64,000 bases of DNA from Derxia gummosa DSM 723 (GCF_000482785.1 NZ_AXWS01000007.1:558001-622000), one strand, 5' to 3'; positions 48,558-59,852 are shown, numbered from the stretch's first letter. Translations and numbers: made by a program. Notes: generated by a model not told the origin, from the sequence alone.

Positions 48558-48935
48558 ATGGACGAACTGACTCGCCGCCTCTCGCAAATGTCGGCGGCTG
48601 AGGATTTCCTCAACTTCTTCGGCGTCCGTTACGACCAGGCGGTCGTCAACGTCAATCGCCTGCACATCCTCAAGCGCTTCTATCAGTACCTGCGCAAGGC
48701 GGAACTCGAAGGACTCGACGAGGTCGCAATGTTCGCGCGCTACCGCGAACTGCTGACCAAGGCCTACGAGGATTTCGTGGGCTCTTCGGCGGCGAAGGAA
48801 AAGGTGTTCAAGGTCTTCCAGGAAGCCGACGGCAATCAGCATGTGTCGCTCGACAGCCTGAAGTCGAGCCTGCCCGCCAAGCGGGCCGGCAGCAGTGAAG
48901 GTGGCGTTCCTCCCGGCGCCCAAGCCGTGGCGTAA
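48558..48935 (+). CDS. nifW: NifW
   Basis: 125 residues. Stabilising/protective factor of the MoFe protein. AEDFLNFFGVRYDQAVVNVNRLHILKRF and FVGSSAAKEKVFKVFQEA are the NifW core; the last ~20 residues are an extra Gly/Pro tail. GGAG site seven bases before the ATG. Confidence 0.92.
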   Translation: MDELTRRLSQMSAAEDFLNFFGVRYDQAVVNVNRLHILKRFYQYLRKAELEGLDEVAMFARYRELLTKAYEDFVGSSAAKEKVFKVFQEADGNQHVSLDSLKSSLPAKRAGSSEGGVPPGAQAVA

Positions 48936-48985
48936 GGCGCCCAAAGGCCAACAGAGCCGAACAACAAAAAGCCAAGGAGTGCGAC

Positions 48986-49834
48986 ATGCACATCGTCGTC
49001 TGTATCAAGCAGGTCCCGGACTCGGCGCAGATCCGCGTCCATCCGGTCACCAACACGATCATGCGCCAGGGGGTTCCGGCGATCGTGAACCCCTATGACC
49101 TCTTTGCGGTTGAAGAGGCATTGCGTCTGAAGGATAAGTTCGGTGGCCGCGTCACCGTGCTTTGCATGGGTCCCCCGCAGGCGGAAGACTCGCTGCGCAA
49201 GTGCGTGTCCTTCGGCTGCGATGACGCCATCCTCGTGACCGACCGCGCCTTCGCCGGCGCCGACACGCTCGCGACCTCGTACGCGCTGGCCTCGGCCATC
49301 ACGACGATCAGCAAGGAACAGAAGGTCGATCTGGTCTTCACCGGCAAGCAGACAATCGACGGCGATACTGCCCAGGTCGGCCCCGGCATCGCCAAGCGCC
49401 TCAACCTCCAGCTGCTGACCTACGTGTCGCGCATCGTCGATGTGGACCTCAAGGACCGCACGATCACGATCGAGCGTCGCGCCGAAGGCGGCGTGCAGGT
49501 GCTGAAGACCGCGCTGCCAAGCCTCATCACGATGCTCGAGAACACCAACACGATGCGCTTCGCGAACATGGACAACATGATTCGCGCCGCCCGCTACCAG
49601 GTGAAGATGTGGAACAAGGATGCGGCCGGCATCGAGGACCCGACCAAGATCGGCCTCAAGGGCTCGCCCACCATCGTCAGCAAGGTGTTCGTGCCGAGCC
49701 CGCGCAACGAGAAGGCCGACTGCATCAACCTCGATGAAAGCACCCCGCGCGATGCAGCCTTGAACATGCTGCAGAAGATCTTCACCGCGCATCCGCTGCT
49801 CGAAGACGACCTCGTCGAGCGCGGTTCGGTCTGA
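48986..49834 (+). CDS. fixA: Electron-transfer flavoprotein subunit FixA
   Basis: 282 residues, EtfB-like. Together with FixB, C and X it bifurcates NADH electrons to ubiquinone and low-potential ferredoxin/flavodoxin for nitrogenase. VVCIKQVPDSAQIRV, VEEALRLKDKFGGRVTVLCMGP, GKQTIDGDTAQVGPGIAKRL. Preceded by AAGGAG. Confidence 0.95.
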   Translation: MHIVVCIKQVPDSAQIRVHPVTNTIMRQGVPAIVNPYDLFAVEEALRLKDKFGGRVTVLCMGPPQAEDSLRKCVSFGCDDAILVTDRAFAGADTLATSYALASAITTISKEQKVDLVFTGKQTIDGDTAQVGPGIAKRLNLQLLTYVSRIVDVDLKDRTITIERRAEGGVQVLKTALPSLITMLENTNTMRFANMDNMIRAARYQVKMWNKDAAGIEDPTKIGLKGSPTIVSKVFVPSPRNEKADCINLDESTPRDAALNMLQKIFTAHPLLEDDLVERGSV

Positions 49835-49860
49835 TTCCCCCACACGCCTGGAGATAAGCA

Positions 49861-50964
49861 ATGAGCGAAGCACCCAAGAAGGCTGCGCCCGCCGGACGTG
49901 CGGGTCGCAATACCGAACTGCCCGAACACCTCAAGGCCTACAAGGGCGTCTGGGTGTTCATCGAGCATGACCGCGGCGTCGTGCACCCTGTGTCGTGGGA
50001 ACTGATCGGCGAAGGCCGCAAGCTGGCCGACAAGCTCGGCTGCACGCTGTCCGGCGTGCTGATGGGCGGTCCCGACGAGAACCTCGACGCCTTCGCGAAG
50101 GAAGCCTACGGCTTCGGCGCCGACAAGTGCTACATCATCCGCGACCCGATCCTGAAGGGGTATCGCAACGAGCCCTTCACGAAGGGCCTGACCAAGCTGG
50201 TCAACGAATTCCAGCCCGAGATCATGCTGCTCGGCGCCTCGACGATGGGCCGCGACCTCGCCGGCTCTGTCGCCACCACGCTCCAGACCGGCCTGACCGC
50301 CGACTGCACCGAACTGAACATCGACGGCAACCGCGCCCTGGCCGCGACCCGTCCGACGTTCGGCGGCTCGCTCCTGTGCACGATCGTCACGCTGGCCTAT
50401 CGCCCGCAGATGGCGACGGTGCGTCCGCGCGTCATGCAGATGCCGCGCGCCAATCCGGACCGCGAAGGCAGCATCGAGATCATCGAATCGACGCTCGGCC
50501 TGATCGAGACCGACATCGTCACCAAGCTGCTCGACTTCATCCCCGACGCGGCCAGCAACGCGCCCAAGCTCGAATACGCCGACATCATCATTTCCGGCGG
50601 CAAGGGCCTGAAGAACGCCGAGAACTTCAAGCTCGTGTTCGACCTCGCCAAGCTGCTCGGTGGCGAAGTGGGCTGCACCCGTCCGATCGTGCAGTCGGGC
50701 TGGCTCGAAGCCGAGCGGCAAGTGGGCCAGACCGGCAAGACCGTGCGTCCGAAGCTCTACATCGCCGCCGGCATCTCGGGCGCGATCCAGCATCGCGTCG
50801 GCATGGAAGGAGCCGATTGCATCATCGCGATCAACACCGATCCGAACGCGCCGATCTTCGACTTCGCCCACTTCGGCATCGTCGGCAATGCGATGCAGGT
50901 GCTGCCCGCGCTGACCGAAGCCTTCAAGACCCACATCGCACAGCGCGCCCGCAAGGTCGCCTGA
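49861..50964 (+). CDS. fixB: Electron-transfer flavoprotein subunit FixB
   Basis: 367 residues, EtfA-like. C-terminal FAD-binding part: [38 protein letters not shown] and [13 protein letters not shown]. An N-terminal extension of ~25 residues ([19 protein letters not shown]) precedes the globular part, as in other nif FixB proteins. Starts 26 bases after fixA. Confidence 0.95.
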   Translation: MSEAPKKAAPAGRAGRNTELPEHLKAYKGVWVFIEHDRGVVHPVSWELIGEGRKLADKLGCTLSGVLMGGPDENLDAFAKEAYGFGADKCYIIRDPILKGYRNEPFTKGLTKLVNEFQPEIMLLGASTMGRDLAGSVATTLQTGLTADCTELNIDGNRALAATRPTFGGSLLCTIVTLAYRPQMATVRPRVMQMPRANPDREGSIEIIESTLGLIETDIVTKLLDFIPDAASNAPKLEYADIIISGGKGLKNAENFKLVFDLAKLLGGEVGCTRPIVQSGWLEAERQVGQTGKTVRPKLYIAAGISGAIQHRVGMEGADCIIAINTDPNAPIFDFAHFGIVGNAMQVLPALTEAFKTHIAQRARKVA

Positions 50965-50981
50965 GCCCGGAGATCACGATC

Positions 50982-52289
50982 ATGATGAAAGAAAAGTTTG
51001 ACGCGATCGTCGTCGGTGCCGGCCCCTCGGGCAACGCCGCGGCGTACACGCTGGCCAAGCAGGGCCTGAAGGTACTGCAGATCGAACGCGGCGAAACGCC
51101 GGGCTCGAAGAACGTGCAGGGCGCCATCCTGTATTCCGACGCGCTCGAACGGATCATTCCCGACTTCCGAGAGGACGCACCGCTGGAGCGCCACATCATC
51201 GAGCAGCGCATGTGGGTGCTCGACGACAAGAGCTTCGTCGGTTCGCACTTCCGCTCGGAGGACTACAACAAGCCGCCGTACAACCGCTACACGATCATCC
51301 GCGCCCAGTTCGACAAGTGGTTCAGCGGCAAGGTGCGTGAAGCCGGCGCGCTGGTCATCTGCGAGACCACGGTCGAAGAACTGCTGATGGACGGCGACCG
51401 CGTGGTCGGCGTGCGCTGCGACCGCGAAGGTGGCGACGTGTTCGCTGACGTGGTCGTGCTGGCCGACGGCGTGAACTCGACACTCGCCCGCAAGGCCGGC
51501 TTCCATCCCGACATCAAGGCCAAGAACGTCGCGCTCGCGGTGAAGGAAATCCTCTTCATGCCCGAAGAGAAGATCCAGGAGCGCTTCAACATCAAGGAAG
51601 AAGAAGGCGTCGTGATCGAGATGCTCGGCACGATCACCGACGGCATGGTCGGCACCGGCTTCCTCTACACCAACAAGGAATCGGTCACGATCGGCATCGG
51701 CTGCATCCTGGACGACTTCAAGAAGAACCCGAACCGCACCTCGCCCTACACGCTGCTCGAACAGCTCAAGAAGCACCCGTCGGTCGCGCCGCTGATCGAA
51801 GGCGGCGAGATGAAGGAATACACGGCTCACCTGATCCCCGAAGGCGGCTTCTTCGCCCTGCCCCAGCTCTACGGCAACGGCTGGATGATCGTCGGCGACT
51901 CGGCCGGCTTCGTGAACGCCGCCCACCGCGAAGGCTCGAACCTCGCGATGACCTCGGGCCGTCTGGCCGGCGAGACCATCGGCGAGCTGAAGAAGGCCGG
52001 CAAGGACACGACCGCCGCCAATCTCAAGCTCTACAAGGACAAGCTCGACGCGAGCTTCGTCATGAAGGACCTGCACAAGTACCGGCACATGCCCGAGGTC
52101 CTGCACAACAACAACCAGTTCTTCACGTCCTACCCGCAACTCGTGGCCAAGGCCGCGCAGACCATGTTCACGGTCGACAACGTGGACAAGCAGACCAAGG
52201 AACGTGAAATCCGCACCAGCTTCCGGTCGAGCCGCTCGCTCGTCGGTCTCATGAAGGACGCCTACAACCTGTGGAGGGCCACGCGATGA
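50982..52289 (+). CDS. fixC: FixC flavoprotein, ETF:quinone oxidoreductase type
   Basis: 435 residues. N-terminal FAD motif [22 protein letters not shown], then the NADP-like [14 protein letters not shown], and the quinone-facing [23 protein letters not shown]. Passes electrons to the quinone pool in the Fix bifurcating complex. Two adjacent ATG codons; the first is used. Overlaps fixX by four bases. Confidence 0.95.
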   Translation: MMKEKFDAIVVGAGPSGNAAAYTLAKQGLKVLQIERGETPGSKNVQGAILYSDALERIIPDFREDAPLERHIIEQRMWVLDDKSFVGSHFRSEDYNKPPYNRYTIIRAQFDKWFSGKVREAGALVICETTVEELLMDGDRVVGVRCDREGGDVFADVVVLADGVNSTLARKAGFHPDIKAKNVALAVKEILFMPEEKIQERFNIKEEEGVVIEMLGTITDGMVGTGFLYTNKESVTIGIGCILDDFKKNPNRTSPYTLLEQLKKHPSVAPLIEGGEMKEYTAHLIPEGGFFALPQLYGNGWMIVGDSAGFVNAAHREGSNLAMTSGRLAGETIGELKKAGKDTTAANLKLYKDKLDASFVMKDLHKYRHMPEVLHNNNQFFTSYPQLVAKAAQTMFTVDNVDKQTKEREIRTSFRSSRSLVGLMKDAYNLWRATR

Positions 52290-52582
52290 GCATCGTCGTC
52301 AACGTCGAAGAAAAGCTTTACCAGAACCGCTACAAGGTCGATCACGGCCGTCCGCACATCAAGATCAAGGAACCGGACCTGTGCAAGAACGACTGCAAGA
52401 CGCAGTCGTGCACCTTCGTCTGCCCGGCCTCCTGCTACAAGGCGGAAGGCAACGGCGCGGTCACCCTCATCACCGACGGCTGCCTCGAATGCGGCTCCTG
52501 CCGCGTGATCTGCACCGAACTGTCGAACGTGCAGTGGGAGTACCCGCGCGGCGGCCACGGCGTGTTGTTCAAGTTCGGCTGA
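52286..52582 (+). CDS. fixX: Ferredoxin-like protein FixX
   Basis: 98 residues. Carries the 4Fe-4S site of the FixABCX complex; cysteines are seen in [18 protein letters not shown] and [11 protein letters not shown]. Starts on the fixC stop (ATGA). Confidence 0.94.
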   Translation: MSIVVNVEEKLYQNRYKVDHGRPHIKIKEPDLCKNDCKTQSCTFVCPASCYKAEGNGAVTLITDGCLECGSCRVICTELSNVQWEYPRGGHGVLFKFG

Positions 52583-52594
52583 GCGCGGTCATGA

Positions 52595-52630
52595 CCGGAT
52601 GCCCGTGCCGGCGCGTGCAGGGGCATCCGG
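52595..52630 (+). other. Hairpin after fixX
   Basis: 10-bp stem CCGGATGCCC with its complement around a 16-base loop; no T-run. Possibly protects the 3' end of the fix message. Confidence 0.5.
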
Positions 52631-52684
52631 CAACTCGTTGTCTTCCTCCATAAACTCCAACAAACATCCGACAAGGAGTTCGCC

Positions 52685-53011
52685 ATGTCCCGTCCCGCAC
52701 GCCATGTGTTCGTGTGCACGCAGCAGCGCCCGCCCGGTCATCCGCGCGGCAGCTGCGCCGCCAAGGGCTCGACCCAGGTGCTGCAAACCTTCTGGGCCGA
52801 GCTGCAGAAGCGCAATGCCTACGAGAAGGTCGCGATCACGTATTCGGGCTGCCTCGGCCCCTGCGATTCGGGCGCGAACGTCCTCGTCTATCCCGAAGGC
52901 ACGATGTACAGCGGCGTGACGCCCGCCGACGTGCCCGAGATCTTCAACGAGCACCTCGAGAACGGTAAGACCGTCGAGCGTCTGCTCGCCCCGCCGGAAC
53001 TCTGGAGCTGA
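52685..53011 (+). CDS. Thioredoxin-like 2Fe-2S ferredoxin
   Basis: 108 residues. Cys pattern C-X12-C ... C-X3-C (CTQQRPPGHPRGSC and GCLGPCDSG) as in the thioredoxin-fold 2Fe-2S ferredoxins of nif regions (Clostridium pasteurianum / Azotobacter FeSII-like family). Likely an electron carrier tied to nitrogen fixation. Site AAGGAG before the ATG. Confidence 0.88.
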   Translation: MSRPARHVFVCTQQRPPGHPRGSCAAKGSTQVLQTFWAELQKRNAYEKVAITYSGCLGPCDSGANVLVYPEGTMYSGVTPADVPEIFNEHLENGKTVERLLAPPELWS

Positions 53012-53081
53012 GTCCGCCATGCCGGCCGCCCTTGCGGTCGGCAGCGGACGCTTCGCAATCCCTTGCACAAGGACGATCGCG

Positions 53082-53582
53082 ATGAACCTCTTCACCGGAG
53101 AGTCTTCGGACGAATACTTCGGCAGCGACACGCCGCCGTCGGTGCGGCGCCTGCTCGAACAGGCGGCCGGCGCGCCGCCGCAGCAGATCGAGGCGCTGCT
53201 CTGGACTGCGCAGGCCTCGGCGCCCGAGTGCCTCGCCACCTACTACCTGCTCTACAAGTTCCACGCCGGTCGGCGCCAGTTCGCACTGGCCGAGCGGGCG
53301 GCGCGCAAGGGCTTGCACATGGCGGCGGAACAGGCCGGCCTTGATGCCGACTGGACCAGGGTGCAGCCGGGTGCTGCCGATTTCAGCCAGATCGGTCCGG
53401 CGCGGTTCTGGCTTTTCACGCTGAAGGCACTGGCCTTCATCTCGCTGCGTTCGGGGCGTGAGGCCGATGCGCGCGCCTTCCTGGCGCATGTGCAGCTGCT
53501 CGACCCGCAGGGTGGCGTCGGTGGCGAGGTGATCGCCGCGCTTGCGGCAGCGGCGTCCGGCGGTTCGGACAAGGCGGCCTGA
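53082..53582 (+). CDS. Nif-linked TPR-like helical protein, paralogue of the 36643 gene
   Basis: 166 residues. SVRRLLEQAAGAPPQQIEALLW, LATYYLLYKFHAGRRQFALAERAARKGLHMAA and ARFWLFTLKALAFISLRSGREADARAFLAHVQLLDPQGG. Shares all of its helical core with the 200-residue protein at 36643, so they are duplicates at opposite ends of the nif block. Function unknown; probably a scaffold or partner-binding protein. Likely last gene of the nifV unit. Confidence 0.7.
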   Translation: MNLFTGESSDEYFGSDTPPSVRRLLEQAAGAPPQQIEALLWTAQASAPECLATYYLLYKFHAGRRQFALAERAARKGLHMAAEQAGLDADWTRVQPGAADFSQIGPARFWLFTLKALAFISLRSGREADARAFLAHVQLLDPQGGVGGEVIAALAAAASGGSDKAA

Positions 53583-53730
53583 TCGCGGCGTGCTGGCTCG
53601 CTGCCGTGGCCAGCGCCCGCCAAGGGCGGAGCCGGCCTCGCCGCGTGGCGCTCATCTCCCGGAGGCCGACGGATTGCAGGTGCGGGGCAGCTCTCCGTCG
53701 CTCACCGGATTCGTGCATCGGGCCAAATGA

Positions 53731-53764
53731 AAAACGGGCCTGCCATCAGCGATGACAGGCCCGT
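53731..53764 (-). terminator. Terminator of tRNA-Pro
   Basis: Stem ACGGGCCTG with its complement around a 13-base loop; on the minus strand it is followed by T4, placing it 11 bases after the tRNA-Pro 3' end. Confidence 0.8.
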
Positions 53765-53774
53765 CCTGAATGTG

Positions 53775-53851
53775 TGGTCGGGGTGGAGGGATTCGAACCC
53801 CCGACATCCTGCTCCCAAAGCAGGCGCGCTACCGGACTGCGCTACACCCCG
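53775..53851 (-). tRNA. tRNA-Pro (UGG)
   Basis: 77 bases with CCA on the minus strand. Acceptor CGGGGTG/CACCCCG, anticodon stem CCTGC/GCAGG with loop TTTGGGA, anticodon TGG; T-arm GGGGGTTCGAATCCC. It stands at the right edge of the nitrogen-fixation block. Confidence 0.96.
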
Positions 53852-53917
53852 AAAAGCGCGAGATTCTAACGACCGCCAGCACTTCCACCAAGCTGAAAGA
53901 CGGCAATCGGAGCGAAA

Positions 53918-54343
53918 TCAGCGCTTGAGACGCTGGCGCACGATGACCAGCATGCTCACGAAGCCTGCAGCGAGCAGCGCGGCTGCCGAAGGTTCGCGCA
54001 GCGCCTCCGGCACATTGACCAGCTCGGCTTCGAGCAGCGCGTCCTGGCTGGCCGTCTCGCGGCCGACCGACGACGACACCGCCAGCGCATGCGCGACGCG
54101 ACGGGCATCGTCCACGGCAGTGTTCATGCGTGCCGATAGGCTGGGCGTCGTGACCATCTGCGTCGCATTGGCAAACGTCGAGCGAGCCTCGCCGACGAAA
54201 CTGCCAGCATTGGCAATCACGAGCGGTTGGTCAGTGCGAGCGCCATCGGCGTTACTGGCTGCAACTGCCAGCGTGGCACCTGCGGCGCCGCACACGACCA
54301 TCATCGGAACGAGAAGCTTGCGGGCGAATCGGGACTGAGTCAT
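53918..54343 (-). CDS. Small exported protein with PEP-CTERM-like end
   Basis: 141 residues. N-terminal signal peptide (KLLVPMMVVCGAAGATLAVAASN). The C-terminus reads VPEALREPSAAALLAAGF followed by a hydrophobic segment and RQRLKR: close to a PEP-CTERM sorting tail (VPEP, transmembrane helix, basic end), though the VPEP is interrupted. The middle part is low in recognisable structure. The ribosome site CGGAGG is five bases before the ATG at 54343. No exosortase gene is in the window. Confidence 0.6.
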   Translation of the reverse strand: MTQSRFARKLLVPMMVVCGAAGATLAVAASNADGARTDQPLVIANAGSFVGEARSTFANATQMVTTPSLSARMNTAVDDARRVAHALAVSSSVGRETASQDALLEAELVNVPEALREPSAAALLAAGFVSMLVIVRQRLKR

Positions 54344-54624
54344 TACGGCCTCCGGAGGCGGAGCTTGAGGGCGGTGGGAATGTTTTTCGAAGGATGGACT
54401 GATTCTAGACAGCTCTTCCGCGCCGCACAATTTTTCAGCATGCACTGCGCGAAATAGTCCTCATATTGATCGAAGTGGATACTTGCGCCCAAAATTGAAA
54501 CATGTTTGGTAGCACACACTTCGTCCGCTGCACGGCAAGACACGAGCGACGGTTGGCTAGAATCGTGCCCTCGCCGCCGACTCTGCCGGAGTCGCTCAAG
54601 GCTCCCTTTCAACCAGGAACTCCC

Positions 54625-54957
54625 TTGAAAAAGCTCTTGCCGATCCTCGCGATCGCCATCAGCGCCGTGGCCATCCCGGTCCACGGCCAGACACGCCGCA
54701 TTCCCGACGATGCTCGTCGGGCCGAGATCGGCCCGATCGACGTCTCGCATCTCGCGGTCTGGAGCCAGACGACGCGACTCGCGCCGGGCACACGCATCCT
54801 CGATCGCGACAACCGCTACATCACGCCGTCGGCGGTACCAGATGGCGCGGTCGCGCGGCTGCGTTACAACAACGACAGCAGTCTCCGTGACATCTGGCTG
54901 CTGACCGATGTCGAAATCTCGCGCACCGACCCGCAACCGGCCTGGCCCAAGCCCTGA
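54625..54957 (+). CDS. Small periplasmic protein, TTG start
   Basis: 110 residues. The TTG at 54625 with AGGAAC upstream gives a normal signal peptide (KKLLPILAIAISAVAIPVHGQ); the in-frame ATG at 54502 would put 41 non-signal residues ahead of it and is rejected. Mature part: IDVSHLAVWSQTTRLAPGTRILDRDNRYITPSAVPDG, unknown fold. Divergent from the PEP-CTERM-like gene. Confidence 0.6.
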   Translation: MKKLLPILAIAISAVAIPVHGQTRRIPDDARRAEIGPIDVSHLAVWSQTTRLAPGTRILDRDNRYITPSAVPDGAVARLRYNNDSSLRDIWLLTDVEISRTDPQPAWPKP

Positions 54958-55380
54958 AGCCGGCGTCCGGCGGTTCAGGACCAGCGAGCCACGCCGTCGC
55001 GGCAACCCGCAGCCGGACTGGCCCGAGCGTCCACCAGACGCACTGGCAGACGCTTTCCGCCGACCCGTGCAGCCATTACCTCGACCGTGCTGCCTTGCGA
55101 CCACTGCGGACGAGTTGTCGGTCGTGAACCCGCCACAGCGGCTCCGACCGGCCATGCCGGTCGCACCGTACGGCACCGATACCTGGGCATACGCCCAGCG
55201 CCCGGCGCGCGCTCGACATGCGGACCGACAGGTCCGCGCCATGTCAGCAATGCAGCCTTGTTTATCCGCCGTTCGCCGGCGCCTTGCAAGCCTTTGCAGG
55301 CCATCGGCCCCGACCGTTTCAATTTCACTTCGCGGCATGAGCGCGCCACTGTCCTCCGCGCCGCCGCCCCGGATACCGAC
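54958..55380. other. 423 bp without a clear gene before miaB
   Basis: Open frames here show no convincing start or protein pattern. The only notable element is GCCTTGCAAGCCTTTGCAG at 55281-55299, almost the same as 44517-44535. Confidence 0.5.
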
Positions 55381-56733
55381 ATGACCAAGAAGCTCTACAT
55401 CCGCACCTTCGGCTGCCAGATGAACGACTACGACTCGGCCAAGATGGCCGACGTCCTCGGCGAGCACTACGCCGCGATGGCCGAGACCTGCGAGACCACC
55501 GACAACCCCGAGGAAGCCGACGTCATCCTGTTCAACACCTGCTCGGTGCGCGAGAAGGCGCAGGAAAAGGTGTTCAGCGACCTCGGCCGCGTGCGCGCGC
55601 TCAAGCAGGCGAATCCCGATCTCGTGATCGGCGTGGGCGGCTGCGTGGCGAGCCAGGAGGGCGAGGCGATCGTCGCGCGCGCGCCCTACGTGGACGTGGT
55701 GTTCGGTCCGCAGACGCTGCACCGCCTGCCCGAACTCATCTCGCGCAAGCGCGCGAGCGGCAAGGCGCAGGTCGACATCAGCTTTCCGGAGATCGAGAAG
55801 TTCGATCACCTGCCGCCCGCCCGCAAGGAAGGCCCGACCGCCTTCGTGTCGATCATGGAAGGCTGCTCGAAGTACTGCTCGTTCTGCGTCGTGCCCTACA
55901 CGCGCGGCGAGGAAGTGTCGCGGCCGCTCGATGACGTGCTGGTCGAAGTCGCCGGCCTGGCCGACCAGGGCGTGAAGGAAGTGACGCTGCTCGGCCAGAA
56001 CGTGAACGCCTATCGCGGCGCGATGGGCGACACGGCCGACATCGCCGACTTCGCGCTGTTGCTGGAGTACGTGGCCGAGATTCCGGGCATCGAGCGCATC
56101 CGCTATACGACCTCGCATCCGAAGGAATTCACGCAGCGGCTGATCGACGTGTACGGCCGCATCCCGCAGCTCGTGAGCCATCTGCATCTGCCGGTGCAGT
56201 CGGGCAGCGACCGCATCCTCATGGCGATGAAGCGCGGCTACTCGGCGCTGGAGTTCAAGAACATCATCCGGCGCCTGCGCGCGGTGCGGCCCGACCTGTC
56301 GCTGTCGAGCGATTTCATCGTCGGCTTTCCGGGCGAGACCGAGGCCGACTTCGCGCAGACGATGAAGCTCATCGACGACGTGCGCTTCGATTCGAGCTTC
56401 AGCTTCATCTACAGCAAGCGCCCGGGCACGCCGGCCGCGAGCCTCGAAGACGACACGCCGCACGAAACCAAGCTCGCGCGGCTGCAGAAGCTGCAGGCCA
56501 CGATCGACGAGGAGGCGCGCCGCATCTCGGCCGCGATGGCGGGCACGGTGCAGCGCATCCTGGTCGAAGGCCCGAGCCGCCGCGATCCGAACGAGCTGAT
56601 GGGCCGCACCGAGAACAACCGCATCGTCAACTTCGCCGGGCCGGCGCGGCTCATCGGGCAGATGGTGGAAGCGACGATCACCGAGGCCTATCCGCATTCG
56701 CTGCGCGGCGCTGTGGTGACGGGCGAGCATTGA
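55381..56733 (+). CDS. miaB: tRNA-2-methylthio-N6-isopentenyladenosine synthase MiaB
   Basis: 450 residues. Methylthiolates i6A37 of tRNAs. N-terminal MTTase domain with Cys in [24 protein letters not shown] and [10 protein letters not shown]; radical-SAM [17 protein letters not shown] (C-X3-C-X2-C); C-terminal TRAM domain. Full length. Confidence 0.97.
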   Translation: MTKKLYIRTFGCQMNDYDSAKMADVLGEHYAAMAETCETTDNPEEADVILFNTCSVREKAQEKVFSDLGRVRALKQANPDLVIGVGGCVASQEGEAIVARAPYVDVVFGPQTLHRLPELISRKRASGKAQVDISFPEIEKFDHLPPARKEGPTAFVSIMEGCSKYCSFCVVPYTRGEEVSRPLDDVLVEVAGLADQGVKEVTLLGQNVNAYRGAMGDTADIADFALLLEYVAEIPGIERIRYTTSHPKEFTQRLIDVYGRIPQLVSHLHLPVQSGSDRILMAMKRGYSALEFKNIIRRLRAVRPDLSLSSDFIVGFPGETEADFAQTMKLIDDVRFDSSFSFIYSKRPGTPAASLEDDTPHETKLARLQKLQATIDEEARRISAAMAGTVQRILVEGPSRRDPNELMGRTENNRIVNFAGPARLIGQMVEATITEAYPHSLRGAVVTGEH

Positions 56734-56847
56734 GCGTCGCGCGCCGACCCGGCACCGCCCCGAGCCGGCAGCCGTTCGCGCGCGGCTGCCCGGCGCGCGA
56801 ACGCGCAGGCACACTGCGCGACTCCTTCCCCCTGCGCTGCTGACGCC

Positions 56848-59757
56848 GTGACCCACGCCCTGCCTGCCTCCGCCCGTCCGACCCGCCTTGCGCGACTCGT
56901 CGCCGCCTTGATGCTGCCGTCGGTGCTCGCCGCCTGCGCGAGCACGCCCGACGGCACCGCGGCCTCCGCCGCGAAGCCGGCTGTGACTGCCACCCCGGCC
57001 GCGTCCGGCGCGGCACCGGCCGTCAAGCCCGCCGGCGGCGCGAGCCCGGCCAGCGGCGCGCCGGCAAGCGGCGGCACGCCTGCGAGCGGTGGTGCGCCTG
57101 CGGCAACCCCGTCCGCCGCCACACCGGCCGCTGGCGGCACGACGCCCGCCGCCGCCGGCGCGCCCCGCCCCTTCGCCGAAGTCATCAAGGACGCCAAGCG
57201 CATCGACGGCGTCTTCCCGCTCTGGCAGAAGGAGGACAAGGTCTGGATCGAACTCGCGCCCGCGCAGTTCGAACAGCACTTCATCCTCAGCATCTCGCGC
57301 ACGCGCGGCCTCGGCGAACGCCGCCTCTACGGCAACTGGACGCTCCAGGACTACCTCGTTCGCTTCCACCGCGTCGGCAACGCGGTGCAGCTGGTGGCGA
57401 CCGATCCGCGCTTCACCGCGCCCGACGGCACGCCGCTCGCGCGCGCGCTCGGCCAGAGCTTTGCCGAGAGCCTGCTCGGCGCCGGCACCGTGGCGAGCCA
57501 GCCCAAGGCCGAAGGCGGCGCGGTGCTGGTCGAGCTGAATCCGATCCTGCTGTCCGACATTCCCGGCGCGAGCACGCAGTTCGAGGCGCTCTACCGCCTG
57601 CCCTATGCCTTCGACCCGCGCAATTCGGTGTTCGGCAAGCTGCACGCCTCGGCCGAGCTGACGAGCATCGAGGTGGCCGCGCATTACGCGATCCCGCGCC
57701 TGCCCGCGCCGCCCGCCGGCCCGGTGCCGCCGGGCACGCAACTGCCCAGCACGCCGCGCAACCTGCCCGACGGCCGCAGCCTGGTGCTCGGCTACCTCTA
57801 CAGCTTCGCGCCGCTGCCCGCGCAGCCGATGGCCACCCGCGCCGCCGACGACCGCGTCGGCCACTTCAACACCACGCGCTGGAACTTCGCCGACGACCCG
57901 ACCGACGTGCGCCCGCCGCGCAAGTTCTTCGTCAACCGCTGGCGACTCGACAAGAAAGACCCGGCCGCCGCGCTGTCCGAGCCGGTCAAGCCCATCACCT
58001 TCTGGCTCGACCGCAACATCCCCGACCGCTACCGCGAGACCGTGATCGCCGGCGTGCTGGAGTGGAACAAGGCCTTCGAGCGCATCGGCTTCAAGGACGC
58101 GATCCGCGCCGAACTCGCGCCCGACAACCCCGACTTCGACCTCGCCGACAGCCGCCACGCCTCGATCCGCTGGTTCCTCGACACCGAGGAAGGCGCGCTC
58201 GCCATCGGCCCGAGCCGCGTCGATCCGCGCACCGGCGAAATCCTCGACGCCGACATCGCGGTCTCGCAGGGCTGGGTCAGCATCCCGCGCCGCTACGTGA
58301 CCGAGCAGACGCCGCGCCAGCCCGGTGCCGCGGCCACCGGCGACGCCGCCAGCGCGCCCTGGACCCGCCTGCTGCGCGGCGAGCGCCATGAGCACGCCCC
58401 GCTGCCCGGCGGCTTCGGCGGCGCCCACGACGCGATGCTCTGCGAGCACGCCGACAGCGCCCTCGCCGAACTCGACTTCGCGCTCGAACTGGCCGCGCTG
58501 CGCGGCGAGATCGCGCCCGACAGCCCGGAGGCCGACGCGCTCGTCAAGCAGGTGCTCAAGGACGTGATCACCCACGAGGTCGGCCACACGCTCGGCCTGC
58601 GCCACAACTTCCGCGCCTCGACGATCCACAAGCTGGCCGACATCGAGAAGCCCGCCTACGCGCGCGAGCACCAGATTTCCGGCTCGGTCATGGACTACAA
58701 CGCCTTCAACCTGCCGCTCGAAGGCGAGCCCTGGAGCGCGATCGCGATGACCGGCCTCGGCGCCTACGACTACTGGGCCATCGAGTACGCCTACAAGCCG
58801 CTGCCCGCCGACGACGAGGCGCGCCAGCTCGCCGACATCGCCGCGCGCGGCATCGCGCCCGAGCTGGCCTACGGCACCGACGAGGAAGCGTCGTCCTCGT
58901 TCAGCGGCGCCGACGGCTACGACCCCGAGGTCAACACGCGCGACCTCGGCAGCGATCCGCTCGAATTCGCGCGCCGGCGCATGAAGCTCACGCGCGAGCT
59001 GCTCGACCGGCTGCAACTCAAGACGCTCAAGCCCGGCGAGAGCTACGACGTGCTGCGCCGCAACGTGATCACCGGCATCGGCCAGCAGACCGGCGTGGCG
59101 CTGATCGCGGCCAAGTACGTCGGCGGCGTCGTGCATGTGCGCGACCACGCCGGCAGCGGCCGCAACCCGTACACGCCGGTGCCGGCGGCGCGCCAGCGCG
59201 AGGCGCTCGCCCTCGTGCGCGACGCGCTGTTCACGCCCAACGCCGGCGGGCTGAAGCCCGAGTTCGTCGCGCGGCTATCGCAGGACGGGCTGCTGCGCGG
59301 CTACGACTCGCCCGAGCCGCTGTCGCTCAACCAGGCGGCGCTGGTCGGCCAGCGCATGCTGCTCGACCGGCTCCTGTCCGACGGCGTCGCGCAACGGCTG
59401 ATCGACGCGCCGCTCGCCTTGCCCGATCCGAAACAGGCGCTCGGCCTGGCCGAACTGCATGCGCGCCTGCAGGAAGCGATCTTCGCCGAGCTGGCCAGCG
59501 GCGCAGACATCCCGCAGCAGCGCCGCAACCTCCAGCGCGAATACCTGCGCCGCCTCGCCGATCCGCTCGTCAAGCCCTCGCCCGCGACGCCCGCCGACGT
59601 GCGCTCGGTCGCCCGCGCGAGCGCCATCGGCCTGCTCGGCAAGCTGCGCGGCGCGAAGCTCGCCGGCCTGTCGGCCGAGGCCCGCGCCCATGTGCAGGAA
59701 AGCGCCGAACTGCTCGACCTCGCGCTCAAGGCGCCGATCCTGCGCACGAGCTACTGA
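56848..59757 (+). CDS. Zinc metalloprotease lipoprotein (DUF4953/DUF5117 family)
   Basis: 969 residues. Lipobox in [11 protein letters not shown] after a signal peptide; the GTG at 56848 gives the better signal peptide. An Ala/Gly/Pro linker of ~100 residues, then DUF5117-like beta domains and a metzincin-type zinc site [13 protein letters not shown] (HExxHxxGxxH) near residue 570. Such extended zincins are outer-membrane anchored; substrate unknown. It interrupts the usual miaB-phoH-ybeY order. Confidence 0.85.
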   Translation: MTHALPASARPTRLARLVAALMLPSVLAACASTPDGTAASAAKPAVTATPAASGAAPAVKPAGGASPASGAPASGGTPASGGAPAATPSAATPAAGGTTPAAAGAPRPFAEVIKDAKRIDGVFPLWQKEDKVWIELAPAQFEQHFILSISRTRGLGERRLYGNWTLQDYLVRFHRVGNAVQLVATDPRFTAPDGTPLARALGQSFAESLLGAGTVASQPKAEGGAVLVELNPILLSDIPGASTQFEALYRLPYAFDPRNSVFGKLHASAELTSIEVAAHYAIPRLPAPPAGPVPPGTQLPSTPRNLPDGRSLVLGYLYSFAPLPAQPMATRAADDRVGHFNTTRWNFADDPTDVRPPRKFFVNRWRLDKKDPAAALSEPVKPITFWLDRNIPDRYRETVIAGVLEWNKAFERIGFKDAIRAELAPDNPDFDLADSRHASIRWFLDTEEGALAIGPSRVDPRTGEILDADIAVSQGWVSIPRRYVTEQTPRQPGAAATGDAASAPWTRLLRGERHEHAPLPGGFGGAHDAMLCEHADSALAELDFALELAALRGEIAPDSPEADALVKQVLKDVITHEVGHTLGLRHNFRASTIHKLADIEKPAYAREHQISGSVMDYNAFNLPLEGEPWSAIAMTGLGAYDYWAIEYAYKPLPADDEARQLADIAARGIAPELAYGTDEEASSSFSGADGYDPEVNTRDLGSDPLEFARRRMKLTRELLDRLQLKTLKPGESYDVLRRNVITGIGQQTGVALIAAKYVGGVVHVRDHAGSGRNPYTPVPAARQREALALVRDALFTPNAGGLKPEFVARLSQDGLLRGYDSPEPLSLNQAALVGQRMLLDRLLSDGVAQRLIDAPLALPDPKQALGLAELHARLQEAIFAELASGADIPQQRRNLQREYLRRLADPLVKPSPATPADVRSVARASAIGLLGKLRGAKLAGLSAEARAHVQESAELLDLALKAPILRTSY

Positions 59758-59852
59758 CCGACACCACTTTTCCGCGACGGGCCGGCGCAGGCGCGCCACC
59801 CTCGCGTCATCGACCATCCTTCCCGGCGCCTCGCGCCCGACTGCCCGACCGA

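Noticed and set aside
54343-59148. Very long minus-strand open frame (about 1600 codons)
   Set aside because: Antisense to miaB and the metalloprotease gene. Its translation is a low-complexity Arg/Ala/Asp/Val mix without domains; high GC and biased third positions leave the opposite strand open.
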